Source: Ceratotherium simum simum
Taxonomy: Eukaryota > Chordata > Mammalia > Perissodactyla > Rhinocerotidae
DNA length: 64,000 nucleotides
Direction of reading: 5' to 3'
Assembly: GCF_000283155.1 (NCBI RefSeq)
Contig: NW_004454163.1
Coordinates: 881,201-945,200 of the forward strand
A program made the translations under genes and the position numbers. Shown here one piece after another: positions 44,671 through 57,299 of the stretch. A model generated the notes under the pieces. It did not search any database. It saw nothing but the letters and a program-made list of their open reading frames with translations, and was not told where the DNA came from. Numbering within the stretch: position 1 is the first letter of the stretch; each line of letters opens with the position of its first letter.

Positions 44671-45610
44671 TGGTACAAAATAAAGCACCAAAATGGGCAT
44701 TCAATAAGTCAAATTATTTATAGTGACAACATGAACATAAAGGCATCAACATTGGTTAGATATTTGGACTCTAAATCAAGCTTTTCCCTGAGAAAGTTGC
44801 GAAAAGAGAAACCAGAATCCTGAACTACACATTAATCCACCTGAATTTAAACTTTTGGAGTATTTTATGTGTGCACACATGGCTAATGAAGCCTTATTGA
44901 ATTCTTTAAGCACTTTGTAATGATAACTGTAGGAATTATTAAGGAGAATTTCAGAACTGGCCCAACAAAGAGCTGAGCAAGAGGAAGTTGGTTCAGGGTC
45001 TGTTATAGAAGGAAAAGGCAATATAAGATATGAACATCTTACTGAAGCATCATTCACAGGCCCTTTAAGTGAAGGAAAGACCTTGTGCCTCTCCTCACAC
45101 TGGGATTCCTCCTAGAGCATGCCCCACCTTGGTTCAAAACTTATATTTTATTCAATGAAATGGCAGTTCCTGAAGAGTTAATATTTTGAAAGAAAGAAAA
45201 ACATGAGAGTAGAGGAGGTTTCTTACAGAAATTATTTGCAACAAGTCCCAATGTAAAATGTAAAGATTAATGTATTAATCAGAGCTTTGTGAACTCTCAC
45301 ATTAAGCAGCTTTGTTATTCTAATTCACTTGTAAATGAAGAATGGAGTGATTCTCTCATTACTGAATATCATTCTTAAAGGCCTGATTTAGAAAAATAAA
45401 GATGTCCTTTATACTTGCAAATGATGCTAAGTTTTAGATCAAGAGTCTATTTTAGTGGAAAAGTCACCTTACTTTTTCAAGTTGCTACATATCCATTAAG
45501 CTTTATATTTAGTTTTATTCAGCACATGAAATTTACAAAAGAAATATCTGCTCAAGAAGGAATAATCTGCCCAAGACAACCTTGGAAATTTATTTTCTTG
45601 CAATCTCCCA
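44671..45610. other. Unique sequence, no feature seen
   Basis: About 0.9 kb with no named repeat or gene. It ends at the L1 target site. Confidence 0.4.
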
Positions 45611-45624
45611 TGAAAAGGCCAATG

Positions 45625-46259
45625 TGGAACCTTTATACAATCCAGCAATACCACTTCTGGGTGCTTATCAAAAGAAAATGAGAACAGTAATTCAAAAAGA
45701 TACATGCATCCCTATGTTCACAGCAGCATTATTTACAATAGCCAAGATATGGAAGCAACCTAAGTGTTCGTCAGTAGATGAATGAATAAAGAAGATGTGG
45801 TGTATATATACAATGGAATATTACTCAGTCATAAAACAAGAATGAAATCCTCCCATTTGCAACAGCATGGATGGATCTAGAGGGTATTATGCTTAAGGAA
45901 ACAAGCCAGACAAAGAAAGAATACTATATGATTTCACTTACATGTGGAATCTAAAAAAACAAAACAAAATAAAACAAATGAACAAACAAAATGAAACAGA
46001 AACAGACTCGTAGACACAGAGAACAAACTGGTGGTTGTCGGTGGGGAGAAGGAGAAAATAGGTGAAGATGATTAAGAGGTACAAACTTCCAGTGATAAAA
46101 TAAGTCATTCCCTATAGCATAGGGAATATAGGCAATAATATTGTAATAATTTTGTATGATGACAGATGGTTTCTAGTCTTATCATAGTGATCATTTTTTC
46201 ATGTAAATAAATGTAGAATTACTATGTTGTACACCTGAAACTAAAAAAACAGTAAATAA
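45625..46259 (+). mobile_element. 5'-truncated L1 LINE with target duplications
   Basis: This is the ORF2 end ('aatccagcaataccacttctgggtg', 'cagcagcattatttacaatagccaag', 'ggtgtatatatacaatggaatattactcagtcataaa', 'gcatggatggatctagagggtattatg') plus a 3' UTR ending 'tgttgtacacctgaaactaaaaaaac' and an A-rich tail. The 12-bp target duplication AAAAGGCCAATG lies at 45613-45624 and 46260-46271. At 635 bp it is a typical truncated copy. Its 3' tail differs from that of the L1 at 3092, so it is another L1 lineage. Confidence 0.96.
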
Positions 46260-46271
46260 AAAAGGCCAATG

Positions 46272-47030
46272 GATTATAAACTGAGGCAAATCTCAGTGTA
46301 TCTACACCAGAGGTCAAAACTGGCTGACTTGGAGGTTATGTAGTCAAAAAAGGTCTATGGTTTACTCTTTAGTGCTTTGCTTTGCTTTCTAAATATTTGA
46401 ATTGTTGTAAATATTTGCAAATCGACAGATTACATAACAAAATCCTGATTTCTGGATTTTTGTGGAAAATTAGAAAATGTGACAATACTAAGGCAGCATT
46501 CAGACTTGGCCACAGCCACCTGGAGCTGAATAGCAGCTACTGCTACTAGACTGACAGTCTCCCCAATTCATGCCACATGTTACGTGCAATGTATCTTCAT
46601 AGCTGGTGCTATTAGTCTTTTTATAACGGAATTACAAGGAAAGTAATATATTCTTATAATCTGTCTCGATCAAAGGTGGAAAAATAGAGGATAAGCTGAG
46701 AGAGCTGCAATCTTCAAGAAAAATATCCGAGAGCACTTTTTTGCAGAAGGTAATAATATTATATTTTTATATTAAAAATTATTCTACTTTAAACATACTA
46801 CGAAGACACATAATAAAATCTGCCACATAGTTAAGAATGTCAACCAATGTAAGAAAGAGGACTGTGATGAAAAACTCAATAAACAAAGAACTTTCATCAG
46901 GATTTATTTCTATCTTTATTTGATTTTTGAAGGCGTGTTCTTAAGTCAAATGCTACTATAAATTTAGTTACGTATTACATAAAAATAGTGTCAAAACCTT
47001 GTATAGATTTTAAGTTTATAATTGAGGGTC
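46272..47030. other. Unique sequence, no feature seen
   Basis: No gene or named repeat. Confidence 0.4.
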
Positions 47031-47032
47031 TA

Positions 47033-47126
47033 TTGAATGTAGCACAAATGTAAGGGTAGCAAGCATTTGCACGTATAAACCTATCTCAAAATACTGCAGC
47101 TCAATTTATCGAAGAGATACTTGGGG
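47033..47126 (+). repeat. Local direct duplication, copy 1
   Basis: It contains GTAGCACAAATGTAAGGGTAG and CTATCTCAAAATACTGCAGC, then TCAATTTATCGAAGAGATA. Copy 2 lies 535 bp downstream in the same orientation at roughly four-fifths identity. It belongs to no repeat family I recognise. Confidence 0.85.
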
Positions 47127-47567
47127 ACTGACAGAACAATGTGTGGGAAAAGTAAAATCATTCTATTGCAGTTAATTAGGAAGTGAATACTAAAAATACC
47201 ACACTGTTATCCATATTTCTCCTGTTGTTGTGAAAATTAGTCAATATTTTGGGCATGGAGCTTCTGAGAAGCACAATATCAGGCAATGACTTACGTTTTA
47301 TCTGTTGAGAATTCTACAATCATTAATTGGCTAAGATGAGTAAGCAAGAATACAGATGTTCCTCTGATAGTAACAACAGATTTGATATGAAAATTAAAAC
47401 CAATGGCAATGTTTTTCAAGACCATGGTGCTTAGATTAGTTTATTGCTTTCAGAAATTCCTTTAAGATGAAACATTAAAATGGAATATATTAGCACTTGA
47501 CTATTAATAATATAAATTGAACAATCAACAAACCATCTGCACTTTGCAGGATTAATCAATTGCACAA
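47127..47567. other. Sequence between the two duplicated blocks
   Basis: AT-rich, no recognisable feature. Confidence 0.35.
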
Positions 47568-47660
47568 TTGAAGGTAGCACAAAGTAAGGGTGGTAAGCAT
47601 ACGCACATGTAAATCTATCTCAAAATACTGTAGCTCAATTTATTGAAGAGATAGTTGGAG
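47568..47660 (+). repeat. Local direct duplication, copy 2
   Basis: GTAGCACAAAGTAAGGGTGG, CTATCTCAAAATACTGTAGC and TCAATTTATTGAAGAGATA match copy 1 at 47033-47126, with a few substitutions and one-base gaps. Similarity fades after TTGG(A/G)G. Confidence 0.85.
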
Positions 47661-48456
47661 GTTCTGTCATAAACAACAGAATCATTTACAGTGCTACATG
47701 GAGTTTAGGTAACTTGGTCTTGACCCGATTAAAGAAATTGACTTTCTCATGCCATCCAAGGAAAAATCTCCACTTTTTCATATAAGATTGGCTCAACGAT
47801 TTAGACTTTTTCATTACTACAACCAATCTAATTTTTAATAAATTTTAGGTTATTCACAATCAATTATACAACCATATGATTAGAGTCACCAATTCCTGCT
47901 TAAGTTGCATCTTTAAGAAATTCATTTGGCAAGAAATAATAGCAATCATTTTGTTTTGTTGAAGTCAGTTTCTAGAAATAACAATGATGGGCCAACTACA
48001 TTCCAATACTGTGTACCTCAAGACTGAAATTCAATGAAAATTTTCTTATTTCTGACTTTGTGAAAATTAATGTACATTGTTTAGCCTCTCATAATTAATA
48101 CTCATAGCTGATAGTATGAATAAATAGAAATTAAATTATTAATATGCAATATAATGGGGCCCTGAAACTAAATGTGACAATATTAAAACAATAGATTTCT
48201 ACAAAGATCTCTGGAGTAATCTCCCTAAAAATACACACACACACATATGCACACCCAGTCATAACATGTTAGGATAATACCTATATTTGTGAATAGCTGA
48301 TTCCCATTATGAAACCAAATATTATTTAAAATGAAAAATTTAAGGATAAATTCTTAAACCTTGACATGCAAATAATTGAGAAATAACAATGACATCTTGG
48401 TATAAAAGAAAAGTTGTTAGGTCTCCAGATCCAATTGAAGACTGAATTGTAAAAGA

Positions 48457-48480
48457 AAATAAATAAATAAATAAATAAAT
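48457..48480 (+). repeat. (AAAT)6 microsatellite
   Basis: Six exact AAAT units, not attached to a recognisable SINE. Confidence 0.92.
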
Positions 48481-48740
48481 ATGTATTTTTTTTCTATTTT
48501 GAATTTAAGATATAAAATTCCAAAGCATGCATGTTTTGTTATATTGATATATTTCGAAAAAAGTAAAGATATTTCTAGCGTCTGATTTTTTTTTTTAAGC
48601 AGCTGATTTTTCTAATACCAGAAACATTTTAGTAATTTACATTATCTCCCTAGTCTTGTAGGCATTTGATTTTTGGGTTTTAATCCACACTAAAGAATCT
48701 GTTTGTGGTTATTCTATTCAATTTAATCCAATCCAATATA

Positions 48741-48771
48741 ATTAAATTTAATTTAATTTAATTAATTAATT
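48741..48771 (+). repeat. (TTTAA)n/(TTAA)n simple repeat
   Basis: AAATTTAATTTAATTTAATTAATTAATTC forms a short 5-bp tract that grades into a 4-bp tract. Confidence 0.85.
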
Positions 48772-48821
48772 CATTAGTTTAGTCACAATTTAACAATATT
48801 TCCTCCAAAATTATCAGCTGG

Positions 48822-49267
48822 TGTTGGTTTTTGATGCATAATAAACCACCCTAAAATTTGGCGTCATACAAAAAAACACATTTATTTCTCATATGCTAGT
48901 AGGCCTCTGGTGATTTAGGCTAGGATTGGCTAACCTTGACTGGGCTTGCTTATACTCATGTGTTTGTGGGATGGCTCTGCTCGTGTGCTCCTCATTCTTC
49001 TCCTGGGACCAGTGGGGTAGCCTGTGCCTGCTACTTTGGAAATAGCAGAGGCATAAGAGAGCAAGTCCAAAGTACAAGCCAATTTCCACCCTTTGCTGGT
49101 ATCGCATCTGTTAATATTTCATTGGCCAAAGCAAGTCACATTGTTGATCACAGAGTCAAAAGGCAGGCAATTCAGCCTGCCCGTGTGGGAAAGCACTACA
49201 GAGTTATGCAGCAAAGGGTGTGGATAGAGGGAAGCATGATGGATTGGGGTCATCTTGAAATCCATCA
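48822..49267 (-). mobile_element. Old ERVL/MaLR-class LTR, minus strand
   Basis: It begins TGTTGGTTTTTGATGC and shows 'ataataaaccaccctaaaatttggcgtcatac', 'atttatttctcatatgc', 'tgactgggctt', 'ttggccaaagcaagtcaca' and an end near 'tcatcttgaaatccatca'. This is the reversed order of a common mammalian LTR whose 3' end reads '...CCACTAAGTTTTGGGGTGGTTTGTTA'. The 5-bp flanks GCTGG/AAAGC do not match, so the ends may be off. Confidence 0.65.
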
Positions 49268-51080
49268 AAAGCATTTGACATAGATGCCATAAAAAAGTAT
49301 GAAGTAAACAAAGCATGAGGGAACAAAATAGAAAAAAAAAACACGTTTCAAGAGAAGAGTCACAGACAACTGTGACTGTGTGACAACAAAGGCTGTCAAG
49401 CGGTCTTTAATAGGACTTTTAGATAAGCACCAAAAAATATCTATTAGATATGAAATATGGAGAGCATCGATGATCATAGCAAATGTGGCACAGTGTTGGC
49501 GCTGGAAGCACAAGGTGTGTAAAAAAGCAAATGGGAACTTCTATTTCTGGAAGTAGGTTGGAATAAATAGTCTAAAATCGTCTCGCTGCAAAACAGCAAG
49601 AAATGATACATGCAATATAGTTCAAAATCCTTTCAAATGGATAACAGCTTGCATAAGTAAAAGGTAAATTATCAGAAGCCAGATATGAAAAAAGAAATTG
49701 AAAAACAGAGTGATAAGTATTCATTGATTTTTTTGGTCTTCCCTTGGGATATTTGCAGGCCCTATCTGTCACTCTGGGGGACTGAAAAATGGCCTTGGGC
49801 CCAGTCAAGGTATAAAGTTGGAACTGAAGACCCTGTGTGATGCCTGGACCCTCAAAGGTCTCCAGGATCCGTAGCAGGGTATAAGAGAACCATGGCCCTT
49901 GGCAGGACCAACCTCAACATGTCTCTGTAGGCATTCATCCTTAACCTCCAAAAGAATTGCACATATAAGGCTAAACACAAGTCCACAAAACAAAATTCAG
50001 AAAATATGATAAAATAAGCTACTATGAACAAAAAGAAGCAGGAAGAAAATCAAAATATTACCTCCCAGTAATGAAACTCTCAGAAATATTAATAAAATTC
50101 TCACATGTAGATTCTTGAAAACTTAAGAATGAATAAAGAATGAAAGAAAGAATAATCATGATAAAAGAGTAGGAAACTAAGGGAGAATATCAAGTCATTG
50201 AAAAATGATGAATTACAATCCTGAAAGTAAAATATATATAATAATTAAAATGTGTTGAACATTGAATTAATGAACTGGAATATAGCCTTAATGGGCTGCT
50301 ACATGTCTACACCACAATGGAAGACAATAACTCATTTGAGACACATTCTGATAGAGTATTAAAAGTTTATTAAATGTGCATTGCCTGCATCTCTATCTCT
50401 TGTAAGGATTTTAGTAAAAGATTTCTTTTAAATTTTATTCAAATTCCTCACTCATTAGGTCTTACAGAAGATTACTCGAAGACAGGTCATAGACATATGA
50501 AATTGATGTACACCATACAATGCTCAGAGTTTCTTTGCTCATCCAATATCTAAAACATTGTTATTGTGCTACAGTTATCTCACCCCCAAGTTTGAGTTTT
50601 ATGGCAACAAGTGCCTTAGCCCAAATACAAACACACATCCATTTCCCCAGCCAAACAATTTTCCAGACATGCCCATGTGTGTCTCAACTCCACAGCCAAA
50701 CAGAGCTCAATCCAGTATTTCTTTGAATTTACTTTACCAGCAGCTAGTAAAGTAAATCTATTTGTATTTTTAATGATTAAACATTTAGAATAGCTGTACT
50801 AACTGGAACAGATTTTTTAAATGTTATTGGAATTTAAAGTTTAGAGCTGACCAAGCATTTATCTGCAGGATTTTAATTTTGTATCAGGCATTTTTTTAAA
50901 ATCAGTGTCCCCACAAATCTTATTAACTGTAGTTTTACATAGACTAACCAAGAAAACATCACCAGTCATTAAAGGGAATGCTTTTCTTCAGTCTAGTCAT
51001 CACAGAAATGATTTCTTCCCTTTTCTCCATTGTAAAAACTCTCCAAGAAATGTCTTTATTTATGAGTTTAATGGGGAAAT
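49268..51080. other. Unclassified sequence
   Basis: No gene. The purine-rich part 49980-50290 has the look of decayed L1/HAL1 5' sequence but could not be matched. The frames at 50520-50755 (+) have no motif. Confidence 0.35.
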
Positions 51081-51084
51081 GTTC

Positions 51085-51335
51085 AAGAGCATAGACTCTG
51101 GGGCCAGAATGCTTTGGTTTGAGTCCTTACTCTGTCATTTAAAAGCTGTATGGCCTTGGGCACAAATAACTTCACCCCTTCTTGGTTCAGTTTCTTCATT
51201 CAAAAATAGGGGCTAACTATGGTATCTTATATGGTTACCGTAAGGATTAAATTAATTTTTACACATAAAGCATTTAGGGCTATTCAGACAAACAGTAAAT
51301 ACTGCATAAATATCAGCTATGATTAATATTGAATA
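51085..51335 (+). mobile_element. MIR SINE, plus strand, nearly complete
   Basis: It shows 'agcatagactctggggccagaatgctttggtttgagtcc', 'ctgtcatttaaaagctgtatggccttgggcac', 'cagtttcttcattcaaaaataggggc', 'taaggattaaattaat' and 'aaagcatttagggc', the full MIR order from head to tail. It is one of the two best MIRs here. Confidence 0.9.
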
Positions 51336-51439
51336 TTCAATTTCTCTGCTTTTGCTCCTTTACATCTTAAATATACCCCCATTAGATTCATAATAACCTT
51401 GTATTAATTCTTATAACCTTAGAGACTGCATTTATAACA

Positions 51440-51640
51440 TGCATTCTTCATGTATCAAGTGCCGATAGACTAATAATTCCTCTACCCATCCATCCACTCA
51501 CCCATATATTTACACCCTTACTAACAAAATATTTATTAATCATCCCTTTTCCAGCCTCCTTTATAGGTTGAAATGAAGCCTACACTCTAGTGGAGGAGCA
51601 AAGCCATGAAAATGAACAATTACATCCAATTTTCAATTAA
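51440..51640 (-). mobile_element. Probable L2 LINE end, minus strand
   Basis: 'atttattaatcatccc' with 'gcctacactctagtggaggagcaaagccatgaaaatgaacaa' resembles the reversed L2 3' UTR block '...ACATTCTAGTGG'. Confidence 0.5.
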
Positions 51641-51779
51641 GACTATAGTCATAATACTTACATTTGCCTGAGGGTTGGGAAAGTCTTTACAAAATAAATA
51701 ACTTGTGAGTTGAAACACGAAGTACGAGTAAAATACAACAGGCTGCTAGGGGAGTGCAGGAGTTGTTGTGTGAAAAGCG

Positions 51780-54765
51780 AAAAGAAGTGTGGCAAATCAG
51801 CCCTCACCCTAAACAGTAAACAGAAAATATCCTAGAGAAATTTTAAGCCTGTGGAGCACTGAAGTTAATCATAGCAACAACCAACCTCAAATCCAGACCA
51901 ATTCCTGCCTAGATTAATTCAAACTCCTACATTAAATTCTAGTAGAATGAATGGACATTTCCAGGCCTAACAGTCATTTACCTCAATCATTACTGACCTA
52001 CTTAAGCTGTCTAGCTTTCAACAGCTATGAGGCATACAAGAAGAAAAGAAAAAAGTCAATACACTGCCAAGAAACCAACCAACAAAACAAGACTTAAATG
52101 TGTTGTAGATGTTGGAACTATCTGACAAGGAATTTAAAATAGCTATGATTAATATGTTAAAGGGCCTAATGGAAAAGGTGAGCAGCATGCAAGATCAGAT
52201 AGATAATTTCAGCAAAGAGGTGGAAACTATAAGAAAGAATCAACAGAAATGCTAAACATACACACACGTGAACACACACACACAAACTCATACAAATTGT
52301 AACAGAGAGGAAGAATGCTTCCAATAGGCTCATCTGTAAACTTAACAGAACCAAAAAGAACAAAATCAGTGAACTTGATAGACAAATACAAAGTGACAAG
52401 TGGAGATTTCAACACTCCTTTCTTAGTAACTGAGAGAAGTAGACATAAAATCAATAAGGACGTGAAAGACTTGAACAAAACTACCAACTGACTTTACCTA
52501 ATTGACATTTATAGAACTCTCCACCCAACAAACACAGAATATGCATTATTTTCAAGTGCATATAGAATGTTCTCCAAGGTGGACCATATTCTCAGCCATA
52601 AAACAAATCTTAACAAATTTAAAACAATAAAAATCACATAAATGATGTCCTTGAATGATAACAGAATAAAACAAGAAAACAAAAACAGAAAGATGTCTGG
52701 AAATGTTCAAATATTTGAAAGTGGAACAATACATTTCTGATTAACCTATGAGTTGGAGAGACGTCTCAAGGGAAAATAAAAATATTTTAAGCTGAATGAA
52801 AATTAAAATACAATAAATCGAATTGTTGGTATGTAGCTCAAACAGTGATTAGAGGGGAATTTATAGCAATGAATATTTATATTATAAAAGAAGAAAAGTC
52901 TTAAATCAGAATTCTAATTTTCTACTTTTAAGGACAAACTGAACTTAAATCAAGCAGAAGGAAGACAATAATAAAGTTAAAAGCAGAAATAAATGAAATC
53001 GAAAACAGGAAAATAGTACATAAAATCAAAGTAACCAAAAGCTGGTTTTTTGAACAAAGTAATTAAATAGATAAACATCTAGACAGACTGAACTCTTAGA
53101 TAAGAGAGAAGACACAAATTAATAGGAATGGAAGCAAGGACATCCGCTACAGCCCCCTAGACATTAAAAGGATAATAAAGGAATACTATGAACAACTCAG
53201 TGCCCATAAATTGAACAACTTAAATGAAAGGAACCTAGTCCTTCAAAGACACAACGTACTAAAACTTACTCAAGATACAAGTAATAAATTGAATTGCCCT
53301 ACTTCTATGAGAGAAATTGAAGTAGCAATTTAAAATATTCCAATAAAGAAAATTGCAAGCCCAGATGATTTCATTGGTGAATTATAGCATTTATAGAGGA
53401 AATATCAACTCTTCAAATTGTGTTAACATTTAGAGAAAAGTGTGTGAGGGGCATCCAGGAACTTACTATTTTAACTACTTTCTGTAATTCAAAAATTATT
53501 TCAAAACAAAATTGTTTAAAAAAAAGTAGAAGGAATAAGTTAGGATCCTAAAAATGTTGAATTTTGTGAAAAGGAGCATATTGATGATCTGAGCTATTAA
53601 AATTTCAGAGAAGTCATGAGTCTTCCGATTTTGATTTTCTTCTTTAGGATTTTCCTCCCAGGATTATCTTGACTATTCAAAACTTATTATGATGGTATAC
53701 TAATTAAGAGAGTGAGATATCACCACCGAGACAGACGTATAGATCAATGAAGAGAGCACAGTCTAGGAACAGAGTCACACAATTGATTTTTGACAAAGCT
53801 ATCGATATAACTTATTGGGGAAAAGGAAGATCCATAAATGGTGCTGTAGCAACCAGATATCTGAATGCGGAAAAAAAATAAACCTTGATCCTCATCTCAC
53901 AGCATACACAAGCATTAAATCAAAGTGTGTAATAGACCTCAAGTGAAAACTACAACAATATGGTTTCAGAAGAAGACAGAATGCTTTCAAGATCCTTGGA
54001 TAGGTAAATATTTCTTCAACAGAAAATAAAGTGAGTGCTCTGTTTATTATAAAATTAATAAAATTGGATTTCATCAAAGTAAAAAAGTAAGGTATTGGGA
54101 AATATAACATCAAGAAGGTAAAAAGACAAGCCACAGACTGGGAGAAAATATTTGCTAGAAATGTATCTATCAGACTTGAAGAATTCAAGAATAAGACAAA
54201 ACAATTCAATTAAAAAATAGGCAACGACTTAAACAGATATTTTACATAAGATATACAAGTGACCAATAAAAATATTGAAATATTCCTTAAGTCATGAGCC
54301 ACCAGAGAAATGCAAACTAAAACTACAATTAGATGCAGCACACTTATTAAACTGTCTAAAAGAAAAAAAATGGAAAATACTAGATGATGTTGGGTATGTG
54401 AAGCACGTCTCATACTTTGCTGTGGGAGTAAAAAATGGTGAAATCACTTTGGAAAACATCTGGCGATTTCTATTAAAGTTAAATATATACATCCTCTGTA
54501 ACTGAGCAATTCCACTCCTTTCACTCCTGGTATTCCTGAGATGAATAAAAACACATGTCCTTAAAAAGGATCGTACCAGTACCTTCATAGCATTTGAAAG
54601 TAACTGAAATGTCCAGCAACAAGACAATGAACGGTTAAACAAATGTGGTATATGATACGATAGAATATTACATAGACATGGTGAAGGCTAGAGCCAGATT
54701 CATTGAATTGAGAAATAAATGAAAGAGGAAACATAAAACCATAGTATAAACTATACCTTTTGTAC
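51780..54765 (+). mobile_element. Old rearranged L1 LINE, plus strand
   Basis: The 5'/ORF1 portion is at ~51780-52260 ('gatgttggaactatctgacaaggaatttaaaatagctatg', 'gaaactataagaaagaatcaacag'). It passes into ORF2 at ~52380 ('gacaagtggagatttcaacac', 'tctcagccataaaacaaatcttaac', 'aaaagctggttttttgaa', 'gaatactatgaacaactcagtgcc'). A gap at ~53450-53680 removes much of the RT core. ORF2 resumes ('taaatggtgctgtagcaaccagatatctg', 'actgggagaaaatatttgc', 'ccagagaaatgcaaactaaaactac') and fades by 54765. Stops are everywhere. The CA-rich run 52258-52282 replaces part of ORF1. Confidence 0.85.
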
Positions 54766-54769
54766 AATT

Positions 54770-54960
54770 TGTTCTCAGTGGGAGATTATTGTTCTCTAGG
54801 TGGCACTTTGGATGCATATGTGTGCATGTGTGGTTTCATGTTCGTTGGAAGGTACTTCTGATATCTAGTAGAGAGGTGAGTCAGTGAAGCTAGACATTTG
54901 GCAATTCACAGGACAGTACCATGTGACAAAGATTTTCCCACATCCTGGCCAGCTTTTGAA
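54770..54960 (+). mobile_element. MER5A/B-like hAT-Charlie DNA transposon remnant
   Basis: 'ctctaggtggcactttgg', 'tacttctgatatctagtagagaggtgagtcagtgaagctaga' and 'cacaggacagtaccatgtgacaaagatttt' track the MER5 non-autonomous element (GGCATCTAGTGGGTAGAGGCCAGGGATGCTGCTAAACA..., CACAGGACAGCCCC...). The terminal inverted repeats are not clear. Confidence 0.6.
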
Positions 54961-55795
54961 ATACCTAGGGGATATTCATATAGTCAAAAAAAATGTTAAG
55001 AATTCTCTTTGCCTAAAACCCTACTCCATTTAATATAAACAAAATGTTTTTGTCTAGTGTTAATACACACTGTATTTTCCAGGAAAGCAACCATTATGAA
55101 AATCAACAGAAGATTTTACTGATTTTACTTTGTTTGCCAAGAGTTGTTCGCTATTTTAGAAAATTACAACAGTAATAGCAATGTTAATGTTTGAGATTAC
55201 AGCACAGCACATTTATATCAGTCTGCTTTTGTAGCTATTGCATTAACAAATATTCTATGTACAAGTGCAAGTACATATTTTATTACTTCATTATAACTTC
55301 TTTGTGTAGTCATGTCTAAACATTTTCGAACTGAAATGTATATTATTATAAGATACTTTTATCATCTTTCCTTTATATTACATTTAGGGCTTTGTATTGA
55401 TTTTTAAAATATATATGTAATATGAAGGCTATCTATGTATTTTATTTTAGGATGGAAATTTGGGTGTTAAAAATATTTGTAATTGAAAGAAGCTGTTAAG
55501 TCTGATGTTAAGTCTGTATAGAAACACTGTCTTAGAAACTTGTGAAAAGAAGAAGAATGTTAGTAATTAAAGGTATATTTTTAAATTATTTTAATTTAAT
55601 GTGAAATTGGGAAGTTAGACGGTCTTAGGTCTATAACGTAGGAAGAGGTGGCAATGAAGAAGAGGGTAAATGTACAGAAGGATAAAATGAGTAGTATTAA
55701 CTCAAAGGGATTGAACAAGATGACTAGAAATATAGTTTGTCCTAAATGCCTAATAACAAGATATACCTGATTAGTCCTGTACCCTTTATCATCAA
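54961..55795. other. Unique AT-rich sequence, no feature seen
   Basis: Repeat-free for over 800 bases. No gene seen. Confidence 0.4.
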
Positions 55796-55799
55796 TGTC

Positions 55800-55950
55800 A
55801 GAGAGTCTTAGTGTATATTTCTGAGTAATTTGTTGCTGTTTCCCATTGTTATCATTGTCTCACCCATTTGGCTTTAAGCTCCTTAGGTAAAAGGACCATG
55901 TACTTCAGCCATGTACACTGCCAAGCAGATAAGTCCACATGTGTTAAATG
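55800..55950 (+). mobile_element. Probable L2 LINE 3' end
   Basis: 'ttggctttaagctccttaggtaaaaggaccatgtacttcagcc' resembles the L2 block '...TGTAAGCTCCTTGAGGGCAGGGACT'. Short and diverged. Confidence 0.5.
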
Positions 55951-56325
55951 CTCTCCTGGTTAATCGCCCATTTGAGTATGGAGCCTGACACAGACACTGG
56001 ATGCAGAATGGTGATGGGACAGAGAAAGGCCTGGGGGAGATAGAACACATCGCCAGCTTTGTCACTAATAATGCAGCTATCCTCTCCTCTACCTACTTCT
56101 TTTATCTCTGACTTAAAAACTTCAGAGAATGGGTGAGTGGGATCCTTGCCAAACATAACAGACAACTTGACTTTGACCTTTTAGTTAAGCTTTAAGTAAT
56201 AGCTGTGACTTGTGGAATAAATTACTTTGGCAATAGAGGGCAAGTACCCCATGTACCGGATCAGGTTAAGGTTACTGCATTTTTTTATACTGTCTTACCA
56301 TGGTTTGATTCTTCTCTATACCAAG
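55951..56325. other. Unclassified sequence
   Basis: Nothing recognisable. Overlapping short frames on both strands have no motif. Confidence 0.35.
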
Positions 56326-56329
56326 GCTT

Positions 56330-56465
56330 TAGAGCTATTCACATTTCGGTCCCAACAGTCACAGCAAGAAACTATTCTTATCTCTGTTTTTCAGATGAGG
56401 AAACTCAAGCAGGAGGTTATATGACTGAGGTAAGATCAGTCAAGAAACCAGCAGGTTGGAAACAA
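56330..56465 (-). mobile_element. MIR SINE core, minus strand
   Basis: 'ctgtttttcagatgaggaaactcaagcaggaggttatatgactgaggtaaga' is the reversed MIR core around the canonical CAGATGAGGAAACTGAGGC. Confidence 0.65.
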
Positions 56466-57005
56466 ACATCAACTCTCCTGAGGTCAAAACTTGTTTTCCA
56501 AAAAGACTTGTTACCAAATCATGCAGAAATATAATAATTGAAAGGAAATATCTCTGAATTTGTTCTTCCAGATTTTGATCACTTGAAGTCAGGTTAAATG
56601 AAACAGCAGACTCTGTAGAAACTTATAAAACTTGAAAAATATTTACTTTATAATATTAAATAACATGTGTAGCACTCAGACAGCACCTTCTCAGTTATGT
56701 GCAAGTTGTGCTTGACACATTTACTGAAATTAAAAGATAAGAATTCTATTTCTGGATTGAACCTTAACTCATTTGCTATTGCTTTAATAATTTTAATTAT
56801 TTGCATTTCAGATACCCCATCTGTAAAATGAATATATATATATATATATATATATGCATAATAGAGAGAGATCAAAAGAGAAAGCAGACAAGCAGTCTCA
56901 AGAAAATAGTCTGTAACACTTTATGATGGAAATATGTTTAACATTTTAGAGTCTATTAGATGCTCATTTGTATTGTAAGACCTTAGAGCACCAGATTATA
57001 AAAAA
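56466..57005. other. Unique sequence with a TA microsatellite
   Basis: No gene. A short MIR-like piece (56800-56830, 'atttcagataccccatctgtaaaatg', plus sense) directly precedes (TA)n. Confidence 0.4.
56832..56855 (+). repeat. (AT)12 microsatellite
   Basis: Twelve uninterrupted AT units following an AAATGA end, possibly grown from the end of a MIR fragment. Confidence 0.92.
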
Positions 57006-57009
57006 TCTC

Positions 57010-57210
57010 ATCATTGTTGTTTTCTGGCACTCTACTGTTCCTTTCCAGTTTATTTTTACCTATAGCACTTGTCACTGTCTGATCTTCACATTTTAGAATT
57101 GTCAGCTCCAAGAGAGAGGAGATTTTACCTTTATTTTTCCTTTTTTTGTCCCCTGCACTTGGAAAATTGCTTTGCACATAGTACATACTTAACAAATATG
57201 ATTGTATAAG
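57010..57210 (+). mobile_element. L2 LINE 3' end, plus strand
   Basis: It shows 'cctatagcacttgtcactgtctgatc', 'gtcagctccaagagagaggagattttac' and 'cccctgcacttggaaaattgctttgcacatagtacatacttaacaaat', the L2 3' UTR in order. Confidence 0.75.
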
Positions 57211-57299
57211 ATGAATATAAGAAAGTCTGAGATAGATTAGTTAAATCAAGACTTTTCTGGGTTCGTACAGTTCATGCAAGTTATCTACGTGTACAGCTA

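Larger units (their letters stand above)
47661..48815. other. Unique AT-rich sequence with simple repeats
   Basis: No gene. It holds an (AAAT)6 tract at 48457-48480, short CA runs (48233-48244) and (TTTAA)n/(TTAA)n sequence at 48741-48771. Confidence 0.45.
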
